In this document: piece by piece, positions 27,899 through 41,153 of the stretch
Numbering within the stretch: position 1 is the first letter of the stretch
How the letters are laid out: every line of letters starts with the position of its first letter
Source: Hoplostethus atlanticus
Taxonomy: Eukaryota; Chordata; Actinopteri; Trachichthyiformes; Trachichthyidae
DNA: 64,000 bases
Direction: 5' to 3'
NCBI GenBank assembly: GCA_034670405.1
Contig: JAXDDX010000211.1
Location: 62,001-126,000 of the forward strand
Program-made: the position numbers and the translations under genes
Notes under the pieces: generated by a model
What the model saw: only the letters and a program-made list of their open reading frames with translations
Told to the model about the DNA's origin: nothing
Database searches by the model: none

Positions 27899-28343
27899 GC
27901 CTTTCCATCCAACAGCTCTGGGTACAAAAACCTCACCCCCCTTTCTTTAATACAATATACATGACAAATAGATAAAGAAGTTCAAATCAAATCAGGTCCT
28001 TTGCTTCACAGCTGCAACGTGCAGGTAAAGAACGAGACTCAACCGTGAATGACGCGTCCAACATTTTGCAAAAGGTTAAAGAGCGAAGCAACCTGGTGAG
28101 TCCTCCACCTTCCCAGGATTGACTTCAGGTTGACAAAAGAAAACTGTTTACTTTTCTATGAAGCTTTTCCTTGACCTTCAGAATACCTGAGAGGTCAAAG
28201 GTTAAGCAAATGGGAATACACACAGCTGCATGCACTGTGGCACTTGGTGGCCCCCTGGTGGCTGTGGGAACACATGGCATTATCTTTGGGTGGTAGTGAT
28301 TGTGTGTGAGTGTGTTGATTGTGTTTGTGTGTGTGTGTGTGTC

Positions 28344-30317
28344 CTATGCTGTGGCCACGGCGAACACACTAACCACGCAGTACATGGTGCGGTTTTCCCA
28401 TCTCACGGTGCAGCTTCCTATGTAGAGACAAAAACACACAGTCATGAGAAAAGACGAGAACAAGTAGAGTAGATAGAACAGAGTTAGACCGATATCAGGT
28501 TGACGATATTGGCTTTTTTGGTCAGTGTCGTGCACCGCTGATCACAGCTACATGAAAAAGGAAGACTGGAAAACCTGCAATGACTTTTTTTTTTCTTTGC
28601 ACATTGTTTTTTTCATTTGTTCAATTAAGCATTTTTGTAAAATAATTCTTCATTTAAAGTTTCCCTGCCATTGAATAGGTGGAGTGAAGAGTTTTAGTGT
28701 TCCATTATGTGGTAAAAACTGAATCCTTGCATTAAAACTAGCTGTAGACCTACATAGATGTAATCAGAGCCTCTGGCCCCGCCCACAATCAGTCAGAATA
28801 CCAGCAACCATCAACCAAGTCGTCGAATGGGCAGTAGGAGAGCTGCTTACCGTCCATGGCAGTGTCCCAGTAGCAGGAGTTGGCTGTGTGAAGGCCAGCG
28901 CCACTTTTCTGCATCACAGCACAGGTCACTATACAGAAAAGAGAGCGGCTAGATAACAGAACACCTACACATTTACCATCCAATCACAGGGCTTGTAAAC
29001 AAAAGTCACATGACAGAGTTCAAATTAACCTCACCAAACATACTTGGGGTGAATACATCCGAAATAAATAAATCGCAAAAGATGCAGTTCAACGTGTCAG
29101 AGACAACTTCCTAGACGTGGTTTTCTAAATGGCAAACAAAATCTTTCATTTCATTCAAATTGAGTGAACCCTATCATGACATTTTTGACGTGCTGAAAAA
29201 CAAATAACTCAGAAAAGGCCGGGCCCACATTCAGCGCAACTCATCATAAGATTTAAAAATGACAAACACACAACATACCAATGTACTTGTATGGCTTCCC
29301 CTGTTTGACCAGCTGTGTGAGGGAATGCTCCACGATACTAGCTGTCCATTTGTTCACCAGATTTTGGCTGTAGTCAACTCCACCTATGATGTTCTCAATA
29401 CACTGAGACACACACAAAGAAGACATTAGATACAAGTGGAATATTTACAGTCATGTGGTAGTCACTGGTTGTTGCATCACCCAAGGGGAGCAAAACACTG
29501 AACTGTCCATGACTATTTCTATTAAAAGCTGGTAGAATAGAAAAAAGTTTTATCAAGCAAGTCTTGAAGTGCTCATAAGAGAGCTTCAGGGCGATTTCAC
29601 ATCAGATCCAAATGGTGATATGAAGTTATTTCGCCGTCTACAGCGGTCTAAGAGAAGGGTGTGTTTCTGCAAGTAGAAGTAGAAACAAGATGAATGACAT
29701 GAATGCACAGCTGGTTTATATGTTACCTCTTTGACAGTGCTGTCTGCTTCTTCAGGACTGAATGAACCCTGCAGATGGAAAACAACAATATGAGTCTGTT
29801 TCCACTACTCACCACACCTCAAACAAACTTTCTCTTCAGGCACCAGCTGACAGGACTGAATCAAAGCTGCACTGCAAAGGATTAAAACCACACAGTAAGT
29901 CAATGTTTACACCCCAACTATAGTAATCCTATCATACATTTGAGACAGAATACTAGTCAAATACCACAGCAAAACTATAAACCCCCGTAGGAACAATTTA
30001 GTGACACTACAAGCGATAAAATTAAACACGTGATAAGGTAAATAAACTCATTTTAGAGAACCACAGACATACTATACCGTAGGAGAAAAAGGTAAAACAA
30101 GGTAACGATAAACACCCTACCGTGTACCACAGGCACACTGTAAGCTACTATAATACTATAGTGAATTGTCCAAGGCAGACAGTACAAACAATGACGCTAA
30201 CATAGCAGTAGCTACCTAGCTAGCATTTAACTTCCTAACGTTAGCCAACCGTTACTCTGATAGATTTAAACAGTCCGTTCAGGGTCAAACCTCGTTGCCG
30301 TGATGATATTCCTCCAT
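28344..30317 (-). CDS. dynlt3: Dynein light chain Tctex-type 3
   Basis: Five coding exons on the minus strand with continuous phase: 30317-30291, 29768-29727, 29402-29279, 28928-28851, 28417-28344. They encode 114 aa (human 116). The protein begins MEEYHHGNE. It carries the Tctex-1 fold throughout: [20 protein letters not shown], then [20 protein letters not shown], a WDT turn, and the signature strand [20 protein letters not shown] before the stop. DYNLT3 is a homodimeric light chain that binds the cytoplasmic dynein intermediate chain and helps load cargo for minus-end transport; it has also been linked to the spindle checkpoint. It is tail-to-tail with cybb and upstream is rpgr on the same strand, matching the conserved vertebrate block. 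All residues expected in the last two strands are present. Confidence 0.96.
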
Positions 30318-31486
30318 TCTGGCTTTCTGTTGCTGGTCCAAGTTGGGAGTTGTATCACTTTTCCAGCCAATAAAAATAAACTGACTGCCTTGGTCTGAGG
30401 AAAAACACCAACATGCAGCGAGCTTCCTGCTAGCTGTCAAACGGTGTGCCCGACCCCGATGAGCAGCAGTTTATCCGGCTGCTGCCCCCTGCCGGTAGGA
30501 TGTTTTTTGTTTTTTTACCTTTTCACCTTGTTAGCTAGGTTTGCATGTCATAATATCGACCTATTTCACAATAAATGCCACCAAATTTACACAAGTTTTA
30601 CTTTTTTGTATTTTTATATCAAAATCCCATTACTTTTACTTCCTGGAAAATGGTGTATCTTTAGTAGTTACCTCATGGCGTACCAGAAGCCATACATAAA
30701 AAATCCTGTCTGTCTGTCTGTGTGCCTATCCATCCGTCTGTCTTCACTGGCATACTGTACTACTAACCCTGTTCTGTATTAATTTAAAAGTGGACATGCA
30801 GCATAAAGCAACCTGTCATTGCGTGATGAACAATTAAGACCTCCAAATGCATTGAGGACATTTTAATACTTTAAATTACCTACTTGTAGATAAATTCAAC
30901 CAGCAGCTGAAATCAAATGGCATCTATTAAGCTGACATACGTACATATCCACGCTGAACACTTAAAATCCCATTATGACTTACTGAAGGGACCTGGCATG
31001 TGAGGAACCTGTGGGCTGACAACATCACTCTGATGATAAGGGTAAAAGTTTATCACCTTTATATTGGGCAGGGACGTCCCAGATCAGGCCGGTTTATTAA
31101 CCAAAGTATTCAAACTCGTCCCTTTATTGTGAAAAATTCGCAAAAATGCAGGAATTCAAAAGGGCGAATACTTTTTCACGGGACTGTACTCAAACCTGGT
31201 GACTTGGTGCTATGTAACTGTATTAAAACCACTAAACACACACACCTGTCCTAGAATAAAAAAACAATAGTAACATGATCGTGTGAAGCTTTATATCAAA
31301 ACGCTTTACTGAGTATCACAAAAACCCAAATCATAAAAAAATAAAAAAGTTAAGTGAGATTATCATATCAATATATAAAAAAAAAAAAGATTGACGCATT
31401 TCCTCGAAACACGTAAAGATAACATCAAAAGTGCAAATGTGCTTAAGGACATTTTCACAATAAATATTATGTACATCCTCACAGTT

Positions 31487-31492
<6 letters not shown>

Positions 31493-31533
<41 letters not shown>
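31493..31533. repeat. (CA)n microsatellite downstream of rpgr
   Basis: Perfect CA run of about 40 bp, 300 bp beyond the rpgr CaaX-isoform stop codon. Confidence 0.95.
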
Positions 31534-31535
<2 letters not shown>

Positions 31536-31837
31536 TGAGGCTCAGATAAAGACTAGGAACAAATGTGCCACGCAATCACACAAAAATCAAAAAGTACTTG
31601 TTTTCCAAAGCAACATGGTGATATTGATAATACATGTCTCAGAGGGAGGGAGGGGGGGTCGGGGGGCTCAATAAATAGGTCACTTGTGAAGAGAGAGTGG
31701 TTGAATTGTAGGTTGATTGAAAGCTGCATGAGGCGATTTGGCACGTTGGCAGCCCCACTCTGCGGCTGGTAACGGTGGACGTTGACAATCCTGCCTAGTG
31801 CAGCTTCAACACAAGGCACAGAGGAGCTGGATTGGGA

Positions 31838-34800
31838 TTACAGCAAGGTGCAGGTGCCAGAGCGGGTCCCCCTGGCACCGGGAGGCGGCGCTCTCTGCTC
31901 GGGGCCGCCCCTGTTTGTCTCTGGGTCACTGGGGGCTGCAGCAGAGGGAGGCTCTCCTTGGGCGGCCGCGTCCCCGCTGACGGTGCCCTCCGCCGGGGCT
32001 TGGTCCCTCTCCTCTGCCTGCCTCGATCTGGAGGAGGACAGCCGCCTGAACAGAGAGAGCTGAGGAGAGAAGGACCGAGGGAAACAGGTGGTGGATGAGA
32101 TGAACGATCTCCTTTGCTCAGGTTCGAGGTTCAAATGAACACTTGATCAACAAACAAACAACAAACATTAAGGGTGCGTTCACAAAAAGCATGTTTGGAT
32201 ATATTTGGTATAAAGACGGATGTTGACATCATGCTTGGAAAGCCTAGCATAACAGGAACCTCCTCGTACCTTCTTGCTGGAGATTGATTGGCCCTTTAAG
32301 TTGTTGTTTGCGGTCCCGTTGGCTGGTTTGGTGCTGGCGTCAGTCTTTTCTTCGGCTTCGGTTTCGGGCCCCTCCGTGATTTCAGCTGCTGTTGATGTTA
32401 GTAAAAAAAACTGTGAGCATGTTCTGTTAAAGATTGAACTCAATGTTTCCCTCACTGACGGCAACCAGAACAAACGTGCTCTACTGATTTCATTTAGTCT
32501 GTCAACCAATCATTTTATTGTGTTTTGTTTTTTCCTCTCTTGTTTCTGTCTTTTTTTAATCTTTTTTTATCGGTACATCTGTATTGAGACATGCAGCTGA
32601 ACGACGCCTTTCAATCACCTTTCGGCTCTCCATCAGGTACAGATTCTTCTTTCAGCTCTTCAGGTTTCTGGAAAGATCAGAGCCACCTTGTTAGTGCAAA
32701 TAATGTTCACCTTCGGCCCACAAGGCTCAAGTAACGTCAGTTTGTATTTACCGGACTCTGAGACTCCTCTGCTGGTTTCTCTGTCGAGTCATCCAAACTC
32801 TGGGAGGACTTCCCCTCCGTCTGAGCAGATTTATCATCCTCTGCATCGCTCTCGTCTTCCTCCTCCTCCTCCTCATCTTCCTCCTCTTCTTCGTCTTCTT
32901 CCTCCTCTTTACTCCATTTCTCAGCTTTCAAATCCTGACAAAGATTAAATTGGAAAATAGAATAAATACTCGCAAGCCAAATGCATTTTATGTCCAACAA
33001 CATGAAGCAAGGAACATGAGGGTAAGAGCTCCACACTGTAAAAAATGTCCATCTTAAGTCATTTAGTCTCATATTGAGTCTTGAAACTTTTTATATACAA
33101 GTGAAAACTTCTGCCAACAAGGTGAGATAACTCCACTTTTTTCCAATGAGTCTCACTTGTTTTAGGAGTTTGTCAATATAATGTCAAAAAGTGTCAATAT
33201 TTCAACACAAGACAGAAAATTACACAGGAAATTACAAGAAAATCCTTGATTTGCACTGGAAAAATTTGCAGATTTTTTTAAAACTTCTTCTATGAGAAAT
33301 ATGATTTTAACTCAACACCAGATGAAATGACTTTCCAAGCTGGATATTTTTGCAGGGTAAGAACTTAAACATGAACACATTTCTAACTCTACTGGGTGAC
33401 TCTACTCTACTCTACAAGGAAGAAGTGGCAAAGCTATACAGGGGTTGGTGGCAGCATTAAAACAAGACGGGATGAGAAACGTTTCCCCCAATAAAAATTT
33501 AAGAAGAAACTGAAAAAAGACTAAAAGATCACATCCAAGCCAAGAAACTGCCTGTTTACCTGATGGACTGCAAAATTCACTATCCGCTTTTTTACTTTTT
33601 TACCGGTAAAATGTTTTTTTAGAAGACAACCTCTGAACAATGGATGGTAGACAAAATTGCCAGCCACAAGTGAAACTTTATCAGTGGTAATTTTCCCACC
33701 CTGATCATCCCTCTTGAACAGAATGAAAACAGGAAGTAAACTGACAACCAACCCTGGGCTTCACACTACCACTGGGTGGACGAGGAAGGGATTGAGGGAT
33801 TGAAGGGATTACAAACACAAAGAGGACGATGTGATTGGAGGAAGAGAACAAGCCCCACCTGCTGCTGGAACTGGTCGACGAAATGCTCAATACCCCGGGT
33901 GAATGAGAGAGGAAAAAAACTCATCCTACGGTGCTACGGTGCTTTAAACATCAATATATCACGGTCAAAGGAACTGTGACGCCGTGGTATAACGACTGTA
34001 AACAACTGGAGACGCGGTCGAGACGATCGGTAGCCTCTGTCTCACGCCAGTTGTATTGTTGGTGCAAAATCTCAATTACGCCAAAATCACTCAAAATCAA
34101 GACCACATTTCCCATAAACCCCTTTGGTTTGTGTTGAAAAGGATCTTGGCTCCTTTGGTCAAAGGTTGAAGAAGATAAACCTTGCCTGATAAGCTTTATG
34201 AAAGTTGGTGCAATTCATTTTCAAAAATTGGCAACCTGTCATCATGCATTTACTTTCCTACAATCTTAATGAAAGTGTGGAAAAAAGTGGAAAAACTTTC
34301 ATGCTAACTTTCGCATTCACTTCTGAATGTTATCCTACTTTACAACAAGACACAAATACTTAACACAACAAATCAAACATATTTATTACAAAACATAAAA
34401 ACAAGGATAAGCATATCTCATGAAAAAAATAGAAAGAAGAAGCAGAAGAAATAATATTCCCTCATAAAAATGCAATTCTTCAGCTGCCACAGATTAAGGC
34501 AACCTGTAGAACACTGTGGGTGATGTTCGGGCTTAGATGGGTTTTGTGCAACCTGCAACTGCGCTGTGCCGGTACGAACACAAAACACTACGGTTCAAAT
34601 AAACCCAGTTTCTAGCTGCCAAGTAAAGACGTAAACACATTCTTTCAGAACAAACCTTCGGCTGACTTTTACCAATTGAGACATCGCTGCTACCGTTTCA
34701 CGTGCAACCATTAAAACGGCTAAAAAGAGCTGAGAAAAAAGTGATTCAGGTATGACCCAAAGGCAAGGACGGATTTGCAAAAGCGGTTCTGAATAAAGCA

Positions 34801-37800
34801 AAATAAAAGACGATGAAATATGAAACTGCAAGAGCAATAAATAATGAAACAGAAGATGAAAAGGCACGATGTGACGGGCAGCAGAGGAACTGTTTCTGCT
34901 TCCTGTGTGTCCGTTGTCCTGCCCAGCTGGTCTGTGAGCTGTGAGTTATGTGGTGGATGTGTTGCTCTTGTGTTAGCCACTCTTGTGCACAGTGTCGATG
35001 GTTTACTGAGCCGGCCGTGATGACCTGAACGTCCGCTGGGACAAGATGTGGTGTTGCTTCCTGTGTGAACAGGAAGGAGATCACTTCAGATTGAGGTACT
35101 GCGGTAACACGCCGTCCCAGAACTCCTCGGCCTCCCCCGCCTGGCCTTTGCCTCCTGACCTCGGTTTACTTTTAGTCCCAGATTTAGTACTTTGTCTTTT
35201 GACTTCAGCAGACTTCTTTCTCTTTTTGTCAACCTCCTCTTCCTCCTCCTCTTCTTCCTCCTCTGCTTCTTCTATGCTCTCCTCCTCATCATCTTCTTCC
35301 TCCTCCTCCTCTGCTTCTTCACTCTTCTCTTCTTCTCTTCTTCCTCCTCCTCCTCCTTTTCCTCCTCTTCGGACTCCTGGTCTTCTTCTGCCTCCTCTTC
35401 TTCATCTTCACTTTTCTCCTCATTTTCACTCTCTGCTTCCTCACTATTCTCCTCCTCCTCCTCCTCCCCCTCTTCCTCCTCCTCTTCCTCAACACTACTC
35501 TGCTTTTCCTCCTCCTCATCTCCCTCCTCCTCCTCTTCCTCAACACTACTCTGCTTTTCCTCGTCCTCAGCTTCCTCTTCCTCCTCCTCCTCCTCCTCTC
35601 CCCCCTCGGTTCCACTTTCCACCTCACTCCCTTCTCCCTCCTCTGAAGACTCTAAAGATTCACTCTCCTCTTCCTCACCCTCCCCTTCCAATTCTGCCTC
35701 CTCTTCCTCGTCTTCTTCCTCCTCCTCGCTCTCAGAGTCCCCTCCCTTACTTTCTGTTTCGCTACTTGACGCTTCCTCGCTCTCTTCCTCCTCCTCCTCG
35801 TCACTTGCTTTGCTTCCTCCCTCCTCTGTCTCCTCCTCACTCTCTCCCTCACCCCCCACCGTCCCGCTCTCCTCCTCTTCCTCCTCCTCCTCTTCCTCTG
35901 CTCCGCTCTCATCTTTTCCCGTAGCCTCCGATTCACTTTCCTCTCCCTCATCCATTTCCACCCTGCTGCCCTCCTCCCCTGCATCACTCTCCTCTCCTTC
36001 AGTAACATGCTCATCTTCTTCTTCCTCCTCCTCCTCCTCCTCCTCCTCCTCTAGTAGAGTGTCGCTATCTTCGTTGTCTTCTGTAACCTTTCCGATGCTG
36101 TGGCTGACCTCCTCTGCCTCACTTCCATCCCCACTTTCTGCACTCGTTCTCCGTCCTCTCTCACTTTCATCCTCCTCCTCCTCCTCCTCCTCGTCCTGTC
36201 TGGCTGCAGTGTCCCTACTCTCAGTCTCCTCCCCACTTTCCTCCTGCCTTTTCCCCTTCTCCTCCTGGCTTGCTGCCACCCCGTAGGAGCTGCTATCCCT
36301 CTCCTCGGAGCTGTCTGGTGCAGGTATGATATTGATGCTAACGGCGGTTCTCTTGCCTGGTTTGGCGGCGTGGGATTCGGAGTGCGACTCTTGACTCCAC
36401 GAGGACTGGGGTTTGGTCCAGCGGTCTTTCCAGGTGCCCCGGTTGCTCTCGGGACTGGACCTGTCGGACGCGGCGGGCGGCGAACTGAAACAGGTTTCTT
36501 CTGGACACGACCTCTCCGATCAACCCAGAGCCTGCTGCGACTGCGGCCACGCCGGTGAGCAGGCTGAGCTTTGGCGCCTCCTCCTCCTCCTCCGCCGCTT
36601 GTTCAACTTCTGCTTGTTTAGCAGGTTTGGACCGAACATCTTTTTTGGATTGAGCCTCCTTTTTGTTTTTCTCGTTCTCTGCTTTTTTGGAGTCTTTAGG
36701 TAAGACTATATTTTGTGTGGATTGGGAGTTTTTTTTAGACCTCAGGTTGCCCTCGGGAAGCGACCGAGGACCCCCTGGACTCCTTTCATCCAGAGCATCA
36801 CTTAGATAAAAGCCTCCATGTTTATCGGGCGAGCCAACTCCTGCATGTTGACTTTGCACAACTATAGGTTTGCTTTTCACGCTAGCAGGCTTGGGCTCCG
36901 GCTGCATTTGCTTGAGTTTCACCTCCGTAGATTTGGAGCCGACACCCAAAAGAGTCTTTTTGGCTTCTGGATCTTTACCCCGGGTGGAGCTCTTTGTCTC
37001 TCCCAGGTTGGAGGCTGTCAGTTTTCCTCCTCCCTCCCTGCCAACCTCTATCAACTGGCTTTTCCCTTGGACTGGCCTGGCCTGGGGTTTGGACTTTTCT
37101 TTGCTAATGTCCCCTAAACTTAGAGGCTTGTTTTTTGTTTTTCTACCCTTTGCAGCAGCGTGCTCCAACTCCTCCATTGCCACGATGAGATTCTCCTTGC
37201 CGACTGCTTTGCTTTGGGGAGCGCCGCCCTGCGTCTTCCGGTGGCGAGGGCTCTGTGTCGTGAGAGAACGACCACTGTGGCTCCTCAGGAGCTCAGTGGG
37301 CAACGCCCGGCGTGGGGGGAGGTCCTCCCTCTTAGGGGATGGGGAGGTCGGGGAGATGCGCCCCTGCTTTTGGAGCTTTCTTTGGAGCTTTCTCTCCTTT
37401 CTTTGGCTCTCTTTCTTGTTCTCCCCTTCAATTGCCTTACCATGCTTGCCCTTCCTCTATCCCAGGCACAAGAAAGCAATAGGAGGATGAAAAAGAGCCA
37501 TGCATTAGAGTGGAAACAGAGATGTACAGAAAACACAGTGGTAAAAGAAGTCGGAAATCAGTAAGTAATGGAGAAAGACAGAGAACCAGGGGAATGGCCG
37601 ACATGGTGTCACGGTTGTGGCCGCTGTCGCCTTTTCCTCCAAGAAATCTAACTGGAATATTATGGGGGGGGGAAGAGATTTACCTTCTGAACTGGGGACA
37701 GCATGAGTGTCTTATCACCAGGGTCCACCTTCATCACATGAGTCTGTCAGGAAGAAATGTGAAAATGAACAAAGTCAAATTCCACTTCGTCCCACTGTTT

Positions 37801-40307
37801 TTTATGTGATACTCTTCTGATCTTTGAGGAAGATCTTTTCCCACCCGGCCCAGCTACAGCAACAGCGCCCCCTGGAGGTGTCACTTCTTTCCCCCCCAAA
37901 TGGTGGATATCTCAGTTTGGAACAGAACGGATGCCATGCAGGAAAGATCGATTCATCTCTTACCATGTTGAGGAAGTCTGAGGTGTCGCCCAGGCCTTTA
38001 ACACTGTCGGTATCGGTCAGGCTCTCCACAGCGCTGTCTGCCTCGCCCTGTGCTTGCTCTGTCGGGTCAGAACACAGGACAGGACGTTTCAGTCCAGTCC
38101 AGGTCAGCTGCACTCCGGTTCTTTAATGTCTTCCAGATTCAATGTGTATTTGAATTATACATCAACTCTTTTTCAAAACAGTGTTAAACGAGAAGAAAGG
38201 TTTTGCCCTGAGCGAGAAACTAAACTTTTCATCTTTACTTTCAGACTAGATGTGTGAGTTTCTGAAGAATATACTTAACATTTGAACCTACAGTAGAGAC
38301 CCGTTGAAATGAAAGTCGGAGCTACCCGTGAAAATCCAACTACACGTATTCAACTGCAAGTATTTGACTTCAAACGCCCCATTTTGCCTCAATCTGGAGG
38401 AAGCACGAGGAGGAAGAGGAGGTGGAGGAGGTGAGGTAGGTACCCTTGTGGATTGACCCTGCACTCCTGTGTTGGTGAGTGCCGTTGTGCACCTTTCTGT
38501 GGGCTAGCTCTGGCCGAGGAAGTCTGGGCGGGATGGTCTGGCTGGTGACGGGCAGCGGGGGGTTGAGGTAGCCGGGCGTCCTGGCGGGCAGGGAGCGGAG
38601 CATGGCACCGGACTGGTCTGGCGATCGCTCCTACCAGAAAGGGAAGCATAGCAAACGCATACCGGTCACACGATGAGAGCAATCCTGTTGACCTTTTTCA
38701 TCAAGGAGAACCAAATGGGAGACCAGAACTGTTTTGCCGCTACAAGGTTCCTACATTTCTCTTTTTTTAGATTTCTAAGCTTTTTCCAGACCTTCATTTC
38801 TTGGCTGCCTTTAAAGATTTTGGCCTGTTTTCAGTTTGATGTAGTGGCTAGATAGTGGCTGGGCAAGTTCGCCAGTTAGCTAACTTCCACTCTTTTTTGG
38901 CTCCGCCCATTGAGGTTTAACTCAACCGATGTAGGAAAGTGGGCTTACAACTATATAAAATGGGTCGTCGTGTTTCAGCACTGAACAACTACGTTTTTCC
39001 AAAACTTTTCCAAGATCTAGAAATGATCCGACTTCATTTCTCATCCTTTCCCAGACCTTAGGGGGAACTCTGCTTCATCGAGACCCTGGGGTTCTCTGGA
39101 CTCGGTACCCACCCTCTCTCTCCTGCGGACCCTGGCAGAGAGGCTCCGTTGCAGGGTAGAGGAGTCGGCGGTGTCCCCCAGCAGCTCCACGTAGGACTTC
39201 TCTAGGTAATCCTCCGTCACGTCGTCTTCCTCCAAGGTCACGTCGCCGCAGCTCTCGTCTCTCGGCCGGGCCAACACCACCATGTGACAGCCGCCGCATG
39301 TTGCCTGGCGTGGTGCAGACAGAGACGTATACGCTTGAGAGGACTTTCCGTTGACTTACGTTCATTTTAGAAGAAGCAAAAGAAGCAAAAAAACATGCAC
39401 GGATGCTGCACCTACCGCTTCGACATTATACTTGAGGAAGCGCGGGCAAAGAGTTGGCTTGAATTGGTTGGTGAAGTTCTCCTCACCCAGGCCGAGTTTC
39501 CCGTGCCTCCCGTCTCCAAACGTGTAGAGCAGACCGCCATCTGAAAACCACGGCAACAACATGTCAATCAATTTGATAGGGGCTGAACCTTTATCGGACC
39601 AATCATTTCCTGGGAACTGTGTGTGTGTGTGTGTGTGTGTGTACCAGTGATCAGAGCCGTGTGGTTCTCGCCACAGGCCACGTGGCAGACTCGTCCCTTC
39701 CTGAAGTGGTTGACCGGGCGGGGCAGCCGGGCCTCGAAGATGAACGTCCCGTGGCCCAGCTGGCCGAACTGACCCAGGCCGAACGAGTACACGTCTTCCT
39801 CTGAAACGTTGATAAGAGATTTGGGTTTTCAACAAAAGGCCATCGAATTTACAGTGAACGTGCCGTTAGACCTGCACGATTCATTTTGTTGAATGTGTGA
39901 GTTAATCTGTTGGTTGGTTGGTGTGTAAATTTCTCAGTGAGTTGGTTGCTTGGTGTGTAACTCTTTCTGTGAGTTGGTTGCTTGGTGTGTAACTCTTTCC
40001 GTGAGTTGGTTGCTTGGTGTGTAACTCTTTCTGTGAGTTGGTTGCTTGGTGTGTAACTCTTTCCGTGAGTTGGTTGCTTGGTGTGTAACTCTTTCTGTGA
40101 GTTGGTTGCTTGGTGTGTAACCGAGCACATAACAGACCTCACAACGAGTTCATCGGCCAATCAGAAGTAAGTACTCAACAAAGCCGTGTAACGAGCATGA
40201 TTCAATAATCAGGATTATCATTTCAGCCACCGTCGTGCTGCCCTACTTGTAGTCCTTTAAATCCAGGGTGACACACAGTGCTACGTACAGACTACGTATA
40301 CACTACC

Positions 40308-40346
<39 letters not shown>

Positions 40347-41117
40347 CGTACCAGTGAGGGCCACAGTGTGCCCGCCGCCACACACCACCTGCGTCACCCT
40401 CTCCGGGATGCTCTTCACCAGCTGCGGTACGCGGTGCCGGGCCAGCTGGTCGGTGCCCAGGCCCAGTTTGCCGCTGTCGCTCTCCCCGAACGTGTACAAA
40501 CCCCCGTCGACTGGCAGGCGGAGAGAACAACGCGGTGAGAAAATAGACGCAAATATAATAACTGCTGACATTGTCCGAGAATAGCCGGATGTACTCACCT
40601 GTCACGAAGGCAGAGTGGTAGTACCCGCAGGAAACCCAGGCCACGGACCGGCCCGCGCTGACCTCATGGGGGGTGTTGGCATTGCTCTCTTTACCCAGGC
40701 CGATCTGGCCCTCGGTGTTGTCGCCCCACATAAACAGCTTACCGCTCTCTAAGATGGAGCGGGGGGGGGCGGGAGGATCAGTCGGTACATGAACACATCA
40801 ATCAGAAACAACTGAATCTATGAGGAGAGCAGCCAACCAGCCGTTTATTTAAAGTCATAGTGAAAAAAAGAAGGAATTCCCTCTCAGTTTTAAATCAGTT
40901 TAGTGTTAAAAATGACCCGTGGCGTGAGGAGTGGCACCGCCTGAACGCTGAGTCTCACCGGTGAGAGCAGCGGACGTGTTCGAACCGGCGGCGAGCATCC
41001 TGATTGGTCCACGGGAACTGAAGGAGCGCACCAGCTGGAAGGTCGTCCTCTCCTCGCAGTCGCCGAGACCCAACTGACCCTCGCTGTTCCCACCTGCGGC
41101 GTACACGTTTCCCTGAG

Positions 41118-41153
<36 letters not shown>

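Noticed and set aside
35046..36286. Very long plus-strand open frames (292 and 364 aa) rich in Ser, Pro and Leu
   Set aside because: They are the antisense of the rpgr Glu-rich tract; GAG/GAA codons read backwards give CTC/TTC, which cannot form stops. No splice or promoter context.
36480..36520. A tiny GT-AG intron (GTCGTGTCCAG) that could explain the first ORF15 frame switch
   Set aside because: Eleven bases is far below any workable vertebrate intron.
37441..37456. A 16-nt micro-exon ending CATG|GTAAGG at the start of the ORF15 exon, which might splice to the CaaX exons
   Set aside because: It would end in phase 1, but the next candidate exon at 32934 needs phase 0; joining them gives an immediate stop.
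39849..40160. Regularly repeated 32-bp units, resembling at first sight a CRISPR array or a repeat protein ([13 protein letters not shown])
   Set aside because: Units are contiguous with no unique spacers, lie in an rpgr intron of a vertebrate genome, and the peptide is read across a minisatellite.
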